Source of the DNA: Wyeomyia smithii
Lineage: Eukaryota; Arthropoda; Insecta; Diptera; Culicidae
Length of the DNA: 64,000 nt
Assembly: GCF_029784165.1 (NCBI RefSeq)
Contig: NC_073694.1
Location: 167,304,118 to 167,368,117, forward strand
Direction: 5' to 3'
Made by a program: the position numbers and the translations under genes. The notes beneath the pieces were generated by a model. It was not told the DNA's origin. It did no database searches and saw only the letters and a list, made by a program, of their open reading frames with translations. This document shows, piece after piece, positions 44,641 to 55,089 of the stretch; the first letter of the stretch is position 1; each line of letters begins with the position of its first letter.

Positions 44641-44978
44641 ACCCTCCCTCCCCCATAATAAAGCTTGGGGGTACTGGGGGTAAGCCCGGTACTGAGGGTA
44701 AGACCGTCACCCCTAGGATTTTACTAGAAAACGCTAATTAACTGTGTTTTGGAATATGTGAAGTGTTGGTATTTAATATTTCAGACATTTTAAGACACAT
44801 CGAAGCCACCGTGAAACGTCAAAATAATAGAAAAAACATACGCTACTGCAGCTGATGCGTAAACGGATGTAATTTTTCGTGAGTGGAACTTAAGCTTTTA
44901 TTCATTTGAAAAGACTAAAATAATTCTACAATTTATTGCCTGTATTGTTAGCAATCACAGGAATTTGATCTGAGGTAA

Positions 44979-46139
44979 ACTGCCGTTCAACGCATAATTG
45001 TCCCATGTTCCAAAACGGACAGCTGAGAAAAATGCGATTAAAGATTTGAAAAGTATTGGCCATCTGAGGCGAAATGGCATATCAAAAAACAATTTTGTGA
45101 TTGAAATTGCCTCAAAGACCAACATATTCAATGAAAACAATCAAATTCATCATTTGAGGATTTAACTTACGGTCGTTTACAGAAAAAATTGTTCAGTGGG
45201 ACTCTTATGCCTTGAATTATAGGATAAATTGGCAAATTCCACGCATAACAGTCCCACTGTGAATTCCGCATCGTACCACCAACTCGTGCAAATGACGATT
45301 AAGTTTTTTTGTTCTGTTTAAGTCGTGTATTGTGTGAGTCGACTTGTTTTATTTGCCGGAAATTTCGCTCAGAACCGAAAATGAATGAGTTGGCCATGTT
45401 GCAAATATACAGAAGTATTGACAGTGATGATGAATTTCACGGATTTGATCTAATCAGCGCATCAGATTCCGTGGACGGCAAAAACGTGATTAATGGCAAC
45501 CTACCAAGAAACAAAAGAAAGATTCACTGATAACAATTTTACACTGTACCAAAACCTTTCGTTTCAAAAGTCTCCTCGAAGGATGACCGCAGAACGTAAG
45601 CAAGCATTGCTGTCGATGCTTCATACAGTTGTTCAAGCAAATAAATTGAGTTTTTACGAAAGTTTGCCTTCAAAGAAATGAAGTACCTACGACTGATAAA
45701 CAATATAAGCAATTGTCTTCGTTTCTTGGGATTTCAATGTGTTTTTGTTTAACATTTTTTCCGTTTTTGTGATTGAATTTCCATAGAATATGTATTTTGT
45801 TCGAAAGATAGCTATTGTATTTCAAAATAATGCCCCTCCCTTTTCCTGCCCTCCGCCATCTTTAGAAGTTCCTAACGTCTAGTTTTAAGGATTTCTGAAC
45901 CCTACGCTTCGTAATAATGATATATAATTAACTAGTTGTGGAGATTACTCTAGCGGGACAGTTATGCGTGGAAACTCAACAATGGGACAAACAGATTTGG
46001 TACTTTTTGAAACATTTTTAGAATAAAATATTATTGTTGAAGTATTTTCCTGGAAATATAGTCAAAAAACCGACGTTTGGTGATGAAAAGTAAAAATGAC
46101 CAAAATGTAACATGGGACAATTATGCATGGAACGGCAGT
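44979..46139. mobile_element. 1.16-kb DNA element with ACTGCCGTTC ends
   Basis: The inverted ends are ACTGCCGTTCAACGCATAAT at the left and ATTATGCATGGAACGGCAGT at the right. Words of the type GGGACAGTTATGCGTGGAA recur internally at 45230-45260 and 45955-45975, in both orientations. The interior includes a short ORF. The family is not assigned. Confidence 0.65.
45381..45530 (+). CDS. Small ORF within the 44979-46139 element, unidentified
   Basis: MNELAMLQIYRSIDSDDEFH is acidic at the start and resembles in style, not in proven homology, the N-termini of some DNA transposases. The frame stops at 45530. An overlapping frame (45493-45681) continues with a basic stretch (PRRMTAERKQALLSMLHTVV), so a frameshift is possible. 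No catalytic domain is seen. Confidence 0.3.
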   Translation: MNELAMLQIYRSIDSDDEFHGFDLISASDSVDGKNVINGNLPRNKRKIH

Positions 46140-46989
46140 AAATTGAAGCGATAAATTTGTAGAAATACTCTTTTTAAAAAAACGTGTGCTGTCGGGGTAA
46201 CACCGTCACCCAAAGAGTGAGGTAAGCCCGACATGGTCTGAGGCTAGTTGGGTGTTACTGACACATATTTCTCATCTATTACCAATGTTTTGCTGCTAAA
46301 AAAATAATTAATCCACTTAGAACCATGCACTCAAGTTCTTCTGTGATTTATGAATGATTCCAAGGGTTATTAGAGGTGTCAAATGTACTGAATCAAGTCA
46401 CAAAACTGACCGCTTTCCCGGTGGTATTTGAAATATTCTCCGGTGTGGTCAATGTGATTGTTGTTTATTGTTTATTGTTGGTTTTGAATCATCTGACACA
46501 TCGGTGGTCTTAATGATAAAATAAACTACTTATTACTACTTAATGTTCACAAACAATATAGTGCACTTCTAAAACATTTAGGCCTGTCGTCTACGGAGAA
46601 TATGCTTGAACGTTAGTACCGAGATGTTGAAGTCGGCTAGATCTGCTACAACGTTGAACCTGGTTTGGTTAAACTAGTTAATAATATGATTTAAAGTGTC
46701 ACATGATAGGCTTGCCGAGTATCAAATTCTTTCCTTGTTTATAAATAATGTTCACCGGAACTTGTTCCGGCAATCTCCCCAGAACCAGCTTACCGACAAC
46801 AACTAAATTCAACAGTAACATACAAAAATGTAAGATCTCTCATTTGGCGGTTTCCGAATTCAAATTGGTTCAGTTAATTCGAGTAAATTCAAAATTGTTA
46901 TAATTGTTATAATTTATTAAAATTCATCTGACAGAGTGTGTGTCTTAATGAAAAACTTAATACTAATGTCAATAAACTATCACAAAAGG

Positions 46990-49900
46990 TTACCTAACGC
47001 GAATTCTATTTTTCAAAGCTGTGCCAGTTATATTAAAATCGAACGCATCTGCTACTGTGTTAAAGCTGGCCGACATAAAGCGTATTGGGTCGAATTGACC
47101 ATATTGTGCGTTGCGTTGAGGCAGGTTCAACAGGGATCTTGGTCTGAGAGATCGTTCAGGGGCATATATATCCAGGTGGCCGAGGATTTCCGGGGCGTCG
47201 ATTCCATTTAAAAGAACTTTACCAATGAATACAGCTTGCGCCTCGAATCGTCTCTGCTCAAGAGTTTGCATTCCAAAAAGCCGACAGCGATCAGTGTAGG
47301 CTGGCAGATTTGAGGAATTGCGTCAAGGGAGGAATCTCAGCGCATATCGTACAAATCTACGTTGTACGGATTCAATTCTGGCAATCCAGGAGTTGTGGAA
47401 TGGACACCGTACAACGGAGCAGAATTCTAAGATAGACCGCACTAGAGAGAAATACAGCGAACTGAGACAAAACGGATCACGAAACTCGTTGGCTATCTTA
47501 AACATGAATCCGAGTTGTCGATTAGCTTTAGCGATGATCTCGTTGTAGTGCAGTTTGAAAGATAGCGCAGTATCCAAAATAACTCCTAGGTCTCGAATTT
47601 GTGTCACTCTAGATAGAGACTGACCGGACATAGTATAATCAAATAAGATTGGCTTCCTTGTCCGATAGAAGGAGATGACACTACATTTCTGAACGCTTAC
47701 AGAAAGAAGGTTTCTAGAACACCATAGGCTGAAAATATTCACTAGTTGCTGGAGCTCAACGAAGTCCGCATAATTTCTCACGAGTTTAAAGAGTTTAACA
47801 TCATCAGTTTAACATCATAACAATTTACGGCAACCTTCCGGAAGTAACAAAGAAATATCATTCATGAATATCATGAAGAGTAGCGGTCCTCGGTTGCTAC
47901 CCTGCGGGACTCCAGAGACATTCGTGAACTGTGCAGAAAACTCATTTCCTATCTTCACACAGAGTGTTCGATTCATCAAGTAGGAACCAAGCCATTGCGC
48001 GAGAATAGATGAAACTCCAAGTTTTCCAAGTTTAGCCAAAAGTATCCTGTGGTCTACTCGATCGAACGCCGCTTTCAGATCGGTTTATACTGCATCTATT
48101 TGAGCACCGTTACTCATATTTCTCAAGCAGGTTGAAGAGAATTCGGCTAACTTAGTCGTAATAGAGCGTTTCGGGTAAAAACCATGTTGGTCCGACGTGA
48201 TGTAATGTTTGCAGCTGTCGAATAGGGCGTCGTTTACGATTATTTCCATTACCTTAGAGCATGCGCAGAGAGATGTGATGCCTCTGTAGTTTTTCACGTC
48301 ACGTCTATCACCTTTCTTATACACGGGAAACATAATGGAGGATTTCCAACTGGAGGGAAACACGCGTTGTCGAAGAGATAAACTGAACAGCAGGCATAGC
48401 GGATGAATAAGGACAGAGGCACATCGTTTCAGAACGCATGACGGAATTCCATCAGGGCCAACAGCGAAGGATGATTTCAGTTTATCAATGGCAGTAGTAA
48501 TGTGACGGCTTGTTATTTCAAGCAGATTGAAATCATCTCTAGGAAGGTAACTTAAAGCAGTATCAACCTGGGCATCGGAAGCAGTATGCTCATGAAAATT
48601 GTGCTGAAGGCTACGGGCAAATAGAGTACATTTTTCAAGCAATGTGCTGCCGTGACAATCACCAAGAAACATATCTACTGGTAAACCATCTTCTTTACGC
48701 TTAGAATTCACGAACGACCAAAATAATCGTGGATTCCGTCTGAGGTTACCCTGCATCCTGGAGGTGTACCGTTTGTAAAGGAAGCGGTTATATTTTCTGT
48801 ATAACTTGCTGATTTCATTGAATCGATGCTTCGAAATTGGACAACGCGCTTTACAATAATGTCGCAACGCCGTGGAACGCTGTTTCTTGAGATGCCGAAG
48901 ACGAGGATTAGACCAAGCGGGTTTTCTTAGAGGTCTTCGCGGAGGAACAATACGGTAGATTGCTGAGTTGATAGCACAGTTAAAGTACTCAACAGCATCA
49001 TTTATAGGTGGGGAGGATTCCAAGAATTGCCAATCGATGCAAGAGAAAGCAATACTTAACGACTCAAAATCAGCTCTACAAAAATCAAGACATGGAACGT
49101 CACCAATGTCCTCAAATTGTACGGGTACAGTTACATCTATCGTTATATTTAATGCAGGGTGATTCGTATCAAGCGGCAGTAACGACTCACTCGCTTCAGT
49201 GAGTTCACATGAAGTGGCGTCATTCACTAGCACCAGATCTAGTAAACGATCGTAGTCGTTAGTAGCGTGGTTCACTTGGGTCAGGTTGTTTAAACTAAAC
49301 CCGTCTAGCAAAGCGGAACAGGCAACAGATATCCGTGAATGAATCAGATCAATTGAAGGAATGCTATCGCTCCCACGTTTCCAAATTACGCCCGGCTGAT
49401 TGTAGTCTCCAAATAGAAACGATAGATCATTTTGGTCTAAGCGAGAGGTAACGGAGCTGATAGAGTTGATATGGTTTTTGACAGCGGTCATGTCGGATCT
49501 ACGATCGGGAGGAAGATAGACTACTCCCAAACTAATGCTGCGAGTTGGCATGGAGATTCTAATCCAGAGTTCAATGGTGTCACTTATTGGAGCCGGGTCA
49601 ACACAGCTATTAAGGCGTTTAGATACAGCTATCAGTACACCACCACCACGCGACTTGCAGCTGTTATGACGATTACGGTCGCAGCGATAGACAGTGAATA
49701 AACTGCCACAAAATTGTGCGGAGTCAATATGATCGTCGAGCCAGGTCTCGGTTAATACAATAATGTTGTGGTCACATTCAGTAGCCGTCAAGAAAAAGTC
49801 GTCAATTTTGGTACGAAGTCCACGAACATTTTGGTAGTAAATGCGAAGTCCAGAGGAATGGTTATCAGCCGCAAGGCTACGTTCTGCGAACACTGGCGGC

Positions 49901-50475
49901 GGGACGTCAAGTTGCCGAAGACTGAAAGTGCAGTACGGATCAGCGGAGGGAACTGAAATTACGAAGTTGTACTTGCCGTGAGTAGCGTTTTGGAAGTCTC
50001 GTTCCCCGCTACCGCCCGTAGGACCGGGATGACTGATGAACGCAGGCAAGAAAGGCTCGACTACGGCGGGGGGGTCGGAGACTTCCATAGTACGTGAGCT
50101 AGTGCATCCCAGTGTTCCGCTAGTAGGTAGTGCAGTGTCGGGTGAAAAGTCGGCAGGTGGTAAACTGGAACACGGAAGCTGATCAGGTATGGAAGAGTTG
50201 CTAAAAATCGTATACTTGCCTGAGGATGAAAGTTGGGAGGCCCCTTCCTCAAACTCGAGCGTAGCGCCAGAACGACTCTGATGGCAGGAAACATAATTTC
50301 GTCGAAGTATAAACTGCGGGACTGGATCGAGCGGGTTGGGGTCTCCCATGGTGCGACAGGCAATGCGTTCTGGCGAATCCTGGATTAACAAATTCTGGAT
50401 AATGGTGTTGAAGGCAGGTGAGACCCCGGAACGGGCAGCACCGTGATGGAAGGTGTATTCAAGCGAGGTATCCAA
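46990..50475 (-). pseudogene. CR1 ORF2: endonuclease + reverse transcriptase, copy B
   Basis: The first 796 aa are open (50475-48085). The apurinic-type endonuclease starts near residue 207 with LRIYYQNVRGLRTK, then VLTETWLDD, GVVYLPPDRRS, FLFGDYNQPGVIW and DTNHPAL. RT begins near FAVGPDGIPSC. Three lesions follow: TAA at 48085-48087, shared with copy A; a local duplication at about 47805-47820 that destroys YADD and creates a stop; and TGG to TGA near 47327. Coding then resumes to 46990. About the first 200 residues are a Ser/Pro-rich leader that may include a non-translated portion. Confidence 0.88.
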
Positions 50476-51233
50476 GCGTTTTTTGAATCGTCCTCAAATT
50501 CACGAAACAAAATTTCTTTCGGACAGGTATCAGAGCGAAGCGCGATTTCCTTGAAGGTTGGATCCATCCTAATTTTGTATGAGATAAAGCTCATTTTGCT
50601 TATATCGGCCCCTTTTTTCACCAGTGGTACTACTTTTACAGGACCATGACATTTCAAACTGTCTTTAACCAATTTTTCGATTGATTCCGGTTTGACACTG
50701 GGGTGAATACGTGAGAGATATAACCAAAACTGCTCAGCTGGCTTCGGAACGGTCAGGATCTCGGTCGAAACATTGCCATCACTTCCCGCTCTGGTACCTC
50801 CAATGAGTGGTTTAATGATAGGCGAACCTTCGTCACGACGCCGTTTCTGAGGTGGTGGACGACTGTAGTCACCGGGTCCGATGTTTGCAGGGAGAGATGC
50901 GATTCGTTTCGACAATTGAACAATCTGCTGACCCTGCTTGGCTAATTCGTTTTTGAGTTCAGCTTGTGCGATTACCTGACGCTCTGTTATAGAATTAATC
51001 GCACTACCAAACGAAGGGATTGCAGATTTGAATTGCGCACATTTCATCAGTTTAGCGCACTCATTGCACATCCAGAACAAATTTGGGGTTGCGTGGACGA
51101 TGTTCAAAAATGCCTTGTTCAATTTCGTGCTAGTGCATTTTAAATGAATCATTCTGTCGCAAAAAGCCATGCATGAGATGGATTCTTCATCACCTTTTAC
51201 CGGTTTAGCACAATGATCACAAGCGGTAGACAT
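50385..51233 (-). CDS. CR1 ORF1 with PHD-like zinc finger
   Basis: The open frame extends to 51272, but Met at 51233 (MSTACDHCAKPVKGDEES) is the better start, giving 282 aa. The N-terminal Cys/His array C-x2-C, C-x3-C, H-x2-C, C-x2-C (to about residue 55) is PHD-like, as seen in ORF1 of many CR1 elements. A short coiled coil (AQAELKNELAKQGQQIVQL) and a basic patch (PPPQKRRRDEG) follow, then a C-terminal part resembling an RNA-binding fold (FWLYLSRIHPSVKPESIEKL). Known role of such ORF1 proteins: nucleic-acid binding and RNP formation. It overlaps ORF2 by 91 nt in a different frame and is intact. Confidence 0.82.
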   Translation of the reverse strand: MSTACDHCAKPVKGDEESISCMAFCDRMIHLKCTSTKLNKAFLNIVHATPNLFWMCNECAKLMKCAQFKSAIPSFGSAINSITERQVIAQAELKNELAKQGQQIVQLSKRIASLPANIGPGDYSRPPPQKRRRDEGSPIIKPLIGGTRAGSDGNVSTEILTVPKPAEQFWLYLSRIHPSVKPESIEKLVKDSLKCHGPVKVVPLVKKGADISKMSFISYKIRMDPTFKEIALRSDTCPKEILFREFEDDSKNAWIPRLNTPSITVLPVPGSHLPSTPLSRIC

Positions 51234-51830
51234 ACTAAAACAATTTGCGAATAAGGAACCAAACAAGAACAACCGATAGTGTCGCTCTAAAGAGTAGAGT
51301 AGGATTCTGCAGCGCGCCTTTCAAAATCAAAGCTTAGACCCTTTCGAGAGTTGTAACGAGAGTCGGACAATTATGCTGGTGCAACTTATTTTACAACGCA
51401 AAAAATCACTGTAGACTAGTAAAACACAGTAAATTTCACTATCTTCAGATTGCAGGCACTACACTTCGGCACGAAAAAAGCCGAAAAACAACAACCGGTG
51501 ATATGGTAAAATAATCAAAATAACGGAGCTAAATCACGGCGATGTAAACAAACTAAACAGCGTTGCAAAAAAAACAACAAACTTAGGTGCCGGTGTTACC
51601 CCCAAGGGGTGCCGGTTTCACCCGCACTGATTGCTAAACGTCGTTTTTATCTTAGTTTCAAAACTTCACTATTCCTTGTAAAATAACAGTTTGAAAGTAC
51701 TGAAAACCCTTAAATCTTGTAAAAAACAATCTGGGCAATGATTCTGTGACAGAAATATAATAATATTCGCCATCAAGTGCTACTAAAGAATCATTTTCCT
51801 TAGGAGGCCAGGCTTACCCCTAGTACCCCT

Positions 51831-52220
51831 AGTAAGATTTTGCATTATTTCTCTACAATTTTATGTAAGATTTCATTTATGGAAAACATTTTTTAAGAAG
51901 AATACGAATATAACGTATTCGTAGATAATAAAATCAGAACAAGTTGACTAATGCAGTTAATACCATGTTAAAGTAAATAAAACTGAAAATTAAGTAACCG
52001 AAGTAAAGTACATAATCATTCGCTCAAGTGAATTCACTGTTTTCCCAAGGTTCAACTGATCTCAACGAGAAATTATTCAACAATTTTTTTTTTTTTTTAG
52101 TTTTGTAAGTTTTCGTTTGTATTTTAATCGTAAGCATTCGTAAGAATTTTGGATGCCCCCCTCTCCCCTCTGACCCTTACATAATTTGTGGATGACCCCA
52201 TACGAGAAAAATATGACCAG
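51831..52220. other. Spacer with a relic of the GGGGTCATCCAC repeat family
   Basis: 52145-52200 in reverse complement reads TGGGGTCATCCACAAATTAT followed by a G-run, related to 61485-61560 and 63326-63510. No gene is seen. Confidence 0.5.
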
Positions 52221-52780
52221 CGAATTTCGCTTAGAAGTAGAGCTCAAAAGTTTCGTCTTCTCGGAAAGAGTACCCATGAGAAATTCCAGGTCAATCGTAG
52301 AGTAACATGTCAAAAGGATCTATCTACTTTCATCGATTTCCTTGATTGACTTTTCATTTGTTTAATAGTTCAGCTAAAGTAACTACTCCTAACGTGGTTT
52401 TTATTTAAAAAGCTAGATTAGATTCTCCGCTATCAAATGGTGTAAAGGATATATCATGAAACGTGTTCAATAAGCCGTGGCGGTTGAAAGAAACCTATCG
52501 ATCAAAAAATCGATCAAAGCAGATAGATCCTTTTGATATGTCGCTCTACAATCGGATTTTGGGAACACGTGCCTCAAAGTAGTCAAAGTTGCACTTTTTC
52601 GACTGAAGAAAAAAAGCACACAGGTAGTAGTTCATAAAATTGTCGATATCGAAAAAAAAAATTTGATGCCATATGTCTTAAAATGCATAAAACGTTGAGA
52701 TCTGGCGATATCTCAAAAAAAAATCGAAAAAATCTTTCTGCAACTAAGAAAATTTTGAGATGGGAATCTTCCTTAGCTCA
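52220..52780 (+). repeat. Dispersed repeat, copy 2, split by a MITE
   Basis: Same block order as 44240-44640; the continuity is broken only by the MITE at 52298-52548. Confidence 0.8.
52298..52548. mobile_element. 251-bp MITE with 6-bp target duplication
   Basis: The TIRs are TAGAGTAACATGTCAAAAGG at the left and CCTTTTGATATGTCGCTCTA at the right, with mismatches. CAATCG lies at 52292-52297 and 52549-52554. It interrupts a repeat whose other copy (44240-44640) lacks the insertion, which supports the boundaries. Confidence 0.85.
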
Positions 52781-52811
52781 AAAATGTATCTGGTCTCAGA
52801 AAGTCGATTAA

Positions 52812-53182
52812 CACTCGCGTACCTGACCCCTACAGGGCCGAAAAAATGAAAATTCTTTTACCCGCCATTTCGCCAAATCTAAACCGAATTTGATCCAACC
52901 TCAAAATATCACAAATTTATCATAGTTTTTGGGACAATAGGGGATATTTCGACATTTTCCGTTGTTCCAGATTTATCGAGGGGAACCGTGGGGTAAGTTC
53001 CGTTTTAGGGACACAGGTTAGATTGAAAACGGTAGTGAAAACTTGCTTGCGACATATCAACTTTAACTGATAAATTTGTGATCTTTTGAAAAAGGTTGGA
53101 TCGAATTCGGTTTAGATCTGGGGGAATGGCAGGTAAAAGAATTTTCATTTCTTCGGTTTTGGAGGGGTCAGGTACGCTAGTG
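52812..53182. mobile_element. 371-bp piggyBac-like MITE, TTAA target site
   Basis: TTAA lies at 52808-52811 and 53183-53186. The TIRs start CACTCGCGTACCTGACCCC and end GGGGTCAGGTACGCTAGTG; the inverted similarity extends about 115 bp inward on each side. A TTAA duplication is diagnostic for piggyBac-type transposition. The minus ORF across it is a by-product. Confidence 0.85.
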
Positions 53183-53355
53183 TTAAAAGGAATGATAGGT
53201 AATGAAATGGAATCACTGAAATGCTGCAATAATGTAACGCCCTCATCACCCCTGGCTACGTCTATGAATACTAGGACTTTTGCACTGTTAGCAATACGCG
53301 ATAGTGCAATGTAAAGTGTGGACTTCTGGTGTAACTCTGTTATTAGAGAGTCTAT

Positions 53356-53489
53356 AGAACAGAGAACCGACAAAGTGCTCACCGTTATGGTGAATGTCAC
53401 ATCAAAACGATCAGTGCTATATGATTTTGCGTGAGTGCTTCTCCTGGCATACACCATAACGGTGAGCGTCTTGTCGGTTCTATTATTCT
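53356..53489. mobile_element. Short foldback element (copy 2 of 41139-41270 family)
   Basis: Arms 53363-53392 and 53452-53481 are perfect inverted repeats over 30 nt (AGAACCGACAAAGTGCTCAC...). The internal ATGTCACATCAAAACG resembles the copy at 41.2 kb. Confidence 0.75.
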
Positions 53490-54407
53490 ACAGTCTCTCT
53501 ACTTGTTATGCCTGTGCTGGGAGTTTCTACAAGAAAATTGGCATTATTTTCGTGTTATTTTTACACTCATTATAAATTTTAGTGGCGGACACCGCTAATC
53601 AAAAATTTAACGACGCTCTAAACTTCCAATTAATTCGTTAAACTCAAATTATCGGCACTTTCGCCAACTTCTAGCGTAGTATTCCGCAGATTGTTATGGT
53701 TCAATGTATTGCTCATCAAAACAAACAAGGATAATTTCTTTCGAATGCTATTTACCAAAAAAGGTTCAAAACTCACGGAATGGTGTTCTTACTGGAAAAT
53801 TGAAAAAAAAAAACAAAAAACATAAATAATTCTTGTTGTATGTAAAATATATTAAAGTTCTCGTAAAAAAATCGATGAACATTTGAATCAAGAAAGTAGT
53901 GGCGCCGAATGGAGCTTCTGCACCCGATGCGGAATTGTTTGATTGCACCGCTCCCCCTCTGGAAACGGATTCAAAATTTAGTATTATTCAAAAAAAAAAA
54001 AATAATATAAATAAATAAATATATTGTAAAGATTCTGATACACTGCAGGAATAGAAAAATACCCTTTATTAAAATCGATGCTAATGACAATTTATTCTTC
54101 GAGCCTTGGTTAAGACAAAATTATCTATAACTTCCTCAAAATCTATCACCTTGGTTAGTTCGTTTTCAACAGATAAGATCGACAAGTTATTGAGGCGAGA
54201 CTGCTTCAGGAAACGCCTTTGTTTCAATCCCACTCCACGATAAATGCGAATATTTCGCGTGAAATTTAATTGAAAACGAACTGCGAAACCAAGGATGTGG
54301 TAAAAAAAGAGAGACTGCAAACTAAAAAAAAATAAAATATGGTAGAGAAAATTTAGGGTTGTTTTTCGTGGAAATCTCTGCCAATACAATGTAAAGTCAA
54401 ACAAGAT
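53490..54407. other. Intergenic, no gene recognised
   Basis: AT-rich with A and T runs. A minus ORF at 54081-54404 has no known motif. Confidence 0.4.
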
Positions 54408-54411
54408 AATT

Positions 54412-54701
54412 GGGTAGTTTAGCTATATCAGTTTTTTATATCATCTGAAAGAACTGCATTTTCTAAGCAAAATGTGATTTTCAAAAATTTTCTATCGTTT
54501 AAAAAACTGCTCGAAATCGCTACAATGACAGTTCGCCCATGTACCAACTGTCATTGTAGCGATTTAGAGCGAATTTTTATTCTTCATTTAAAAATCGAAG
54601 GATAATGATATAAAGTTTTAAAAAATCACGTTTTGCTCAGAAAATTGCACTCTTTCAGATGATATATAAAAATCGGAAATCCGTGAATAGCTAAACTACC
54701 C
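54412..54701. mobile_element. 290-bp foldback MITE
   Basis: The TIRs are GGGTAGTTTAGCTAT and ATAGCTAAACTACCC, flanked by AATT on both sides (54408-54411, 54702-54705). Inverted similarity runs along its whole length, including a central stem AATCGCTACAATGACAGTT with its inverse (about 54515-54568). Confidence 0.82.
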
Positions 54702-54705
54702 AATT

Positions 54706-55089
54706 GATTAAAAGTTAACCAAAAACAGTTTTGCAGCTTTACACAAGGCTTGAGAATATTTGGACTTTTAGGATTCGGAAAAAAAATGGAAAACTATCAT
54801 CGAGGCGAATTATTGACTATTGTTAATTTGTTTTAAAAGAATTTGGAAATTGTGTAAGAGGATTAGGGAGCCTCATGTTTCTGTGAATAAAGTTGGTTTT
54901 GTCGAAAACCAAGAAGCACTCGTGGACTATAACTGACCTAAGAATAGAGAAACGAAGATAGCAGTTTTTTTTTCAAAAGTCTTCGTTTCCGACGGGTACA
55001 CGAGACGGTTACTAATCCCTCTTTACCCAGCGAAGTTCGCCAAATTACTCTAACCTGCATAATGAGCAGAATCATTTAAAATTGCCTGG
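54706..55089. other. Spacer between two inverted-repeat elements
   Basis: AT-rich spacer, no feature recognised. Confidence 0.4.

Larger units (their letters stand above)
46900..51600 (-). mobile_element. CR1-clade non-LTR element, near full-length copy B
   Basis: Order on the minus strand: 5' UTR (about 51600-51273), ORF1 (51233-50385), ORF2 (50475-46990), then a 3' UTR with AGACACACACTCTGTCAGATG and ATTATAACA repeats ending about 46900. It is inserted inside the 44667-51830 element. Near-identity to copy A shows recent activity of this family, although ORF2 is broken. Confidence 0.88.
44667..51830. mobile_element. Composite element with GGGGGTACTGGGGGTAAGCC-type ends, carrying nested insertions
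   Basis: The left end reads GGGGGTACTGGGGGTAAGCC (44667) and the right end is the inverse GGCTTACCCCTAGTACCCC (51811). Subterminal GGGTAACACCGTCACCC-like words recur at 44697, 46195 and 51593. Inside sit the 44979-46139 element and the CR1 copy B. Without these insertions about 1.3 kb remains. Boundaries and family are uncertain and no target duplication was fixed. Confidence 0.5.

Noticed and set aside
53005..53457. 150-codon minus-strand ORF
   Set aside because: Runs across a TTAA MITE and into a foldback element; no protein motif.
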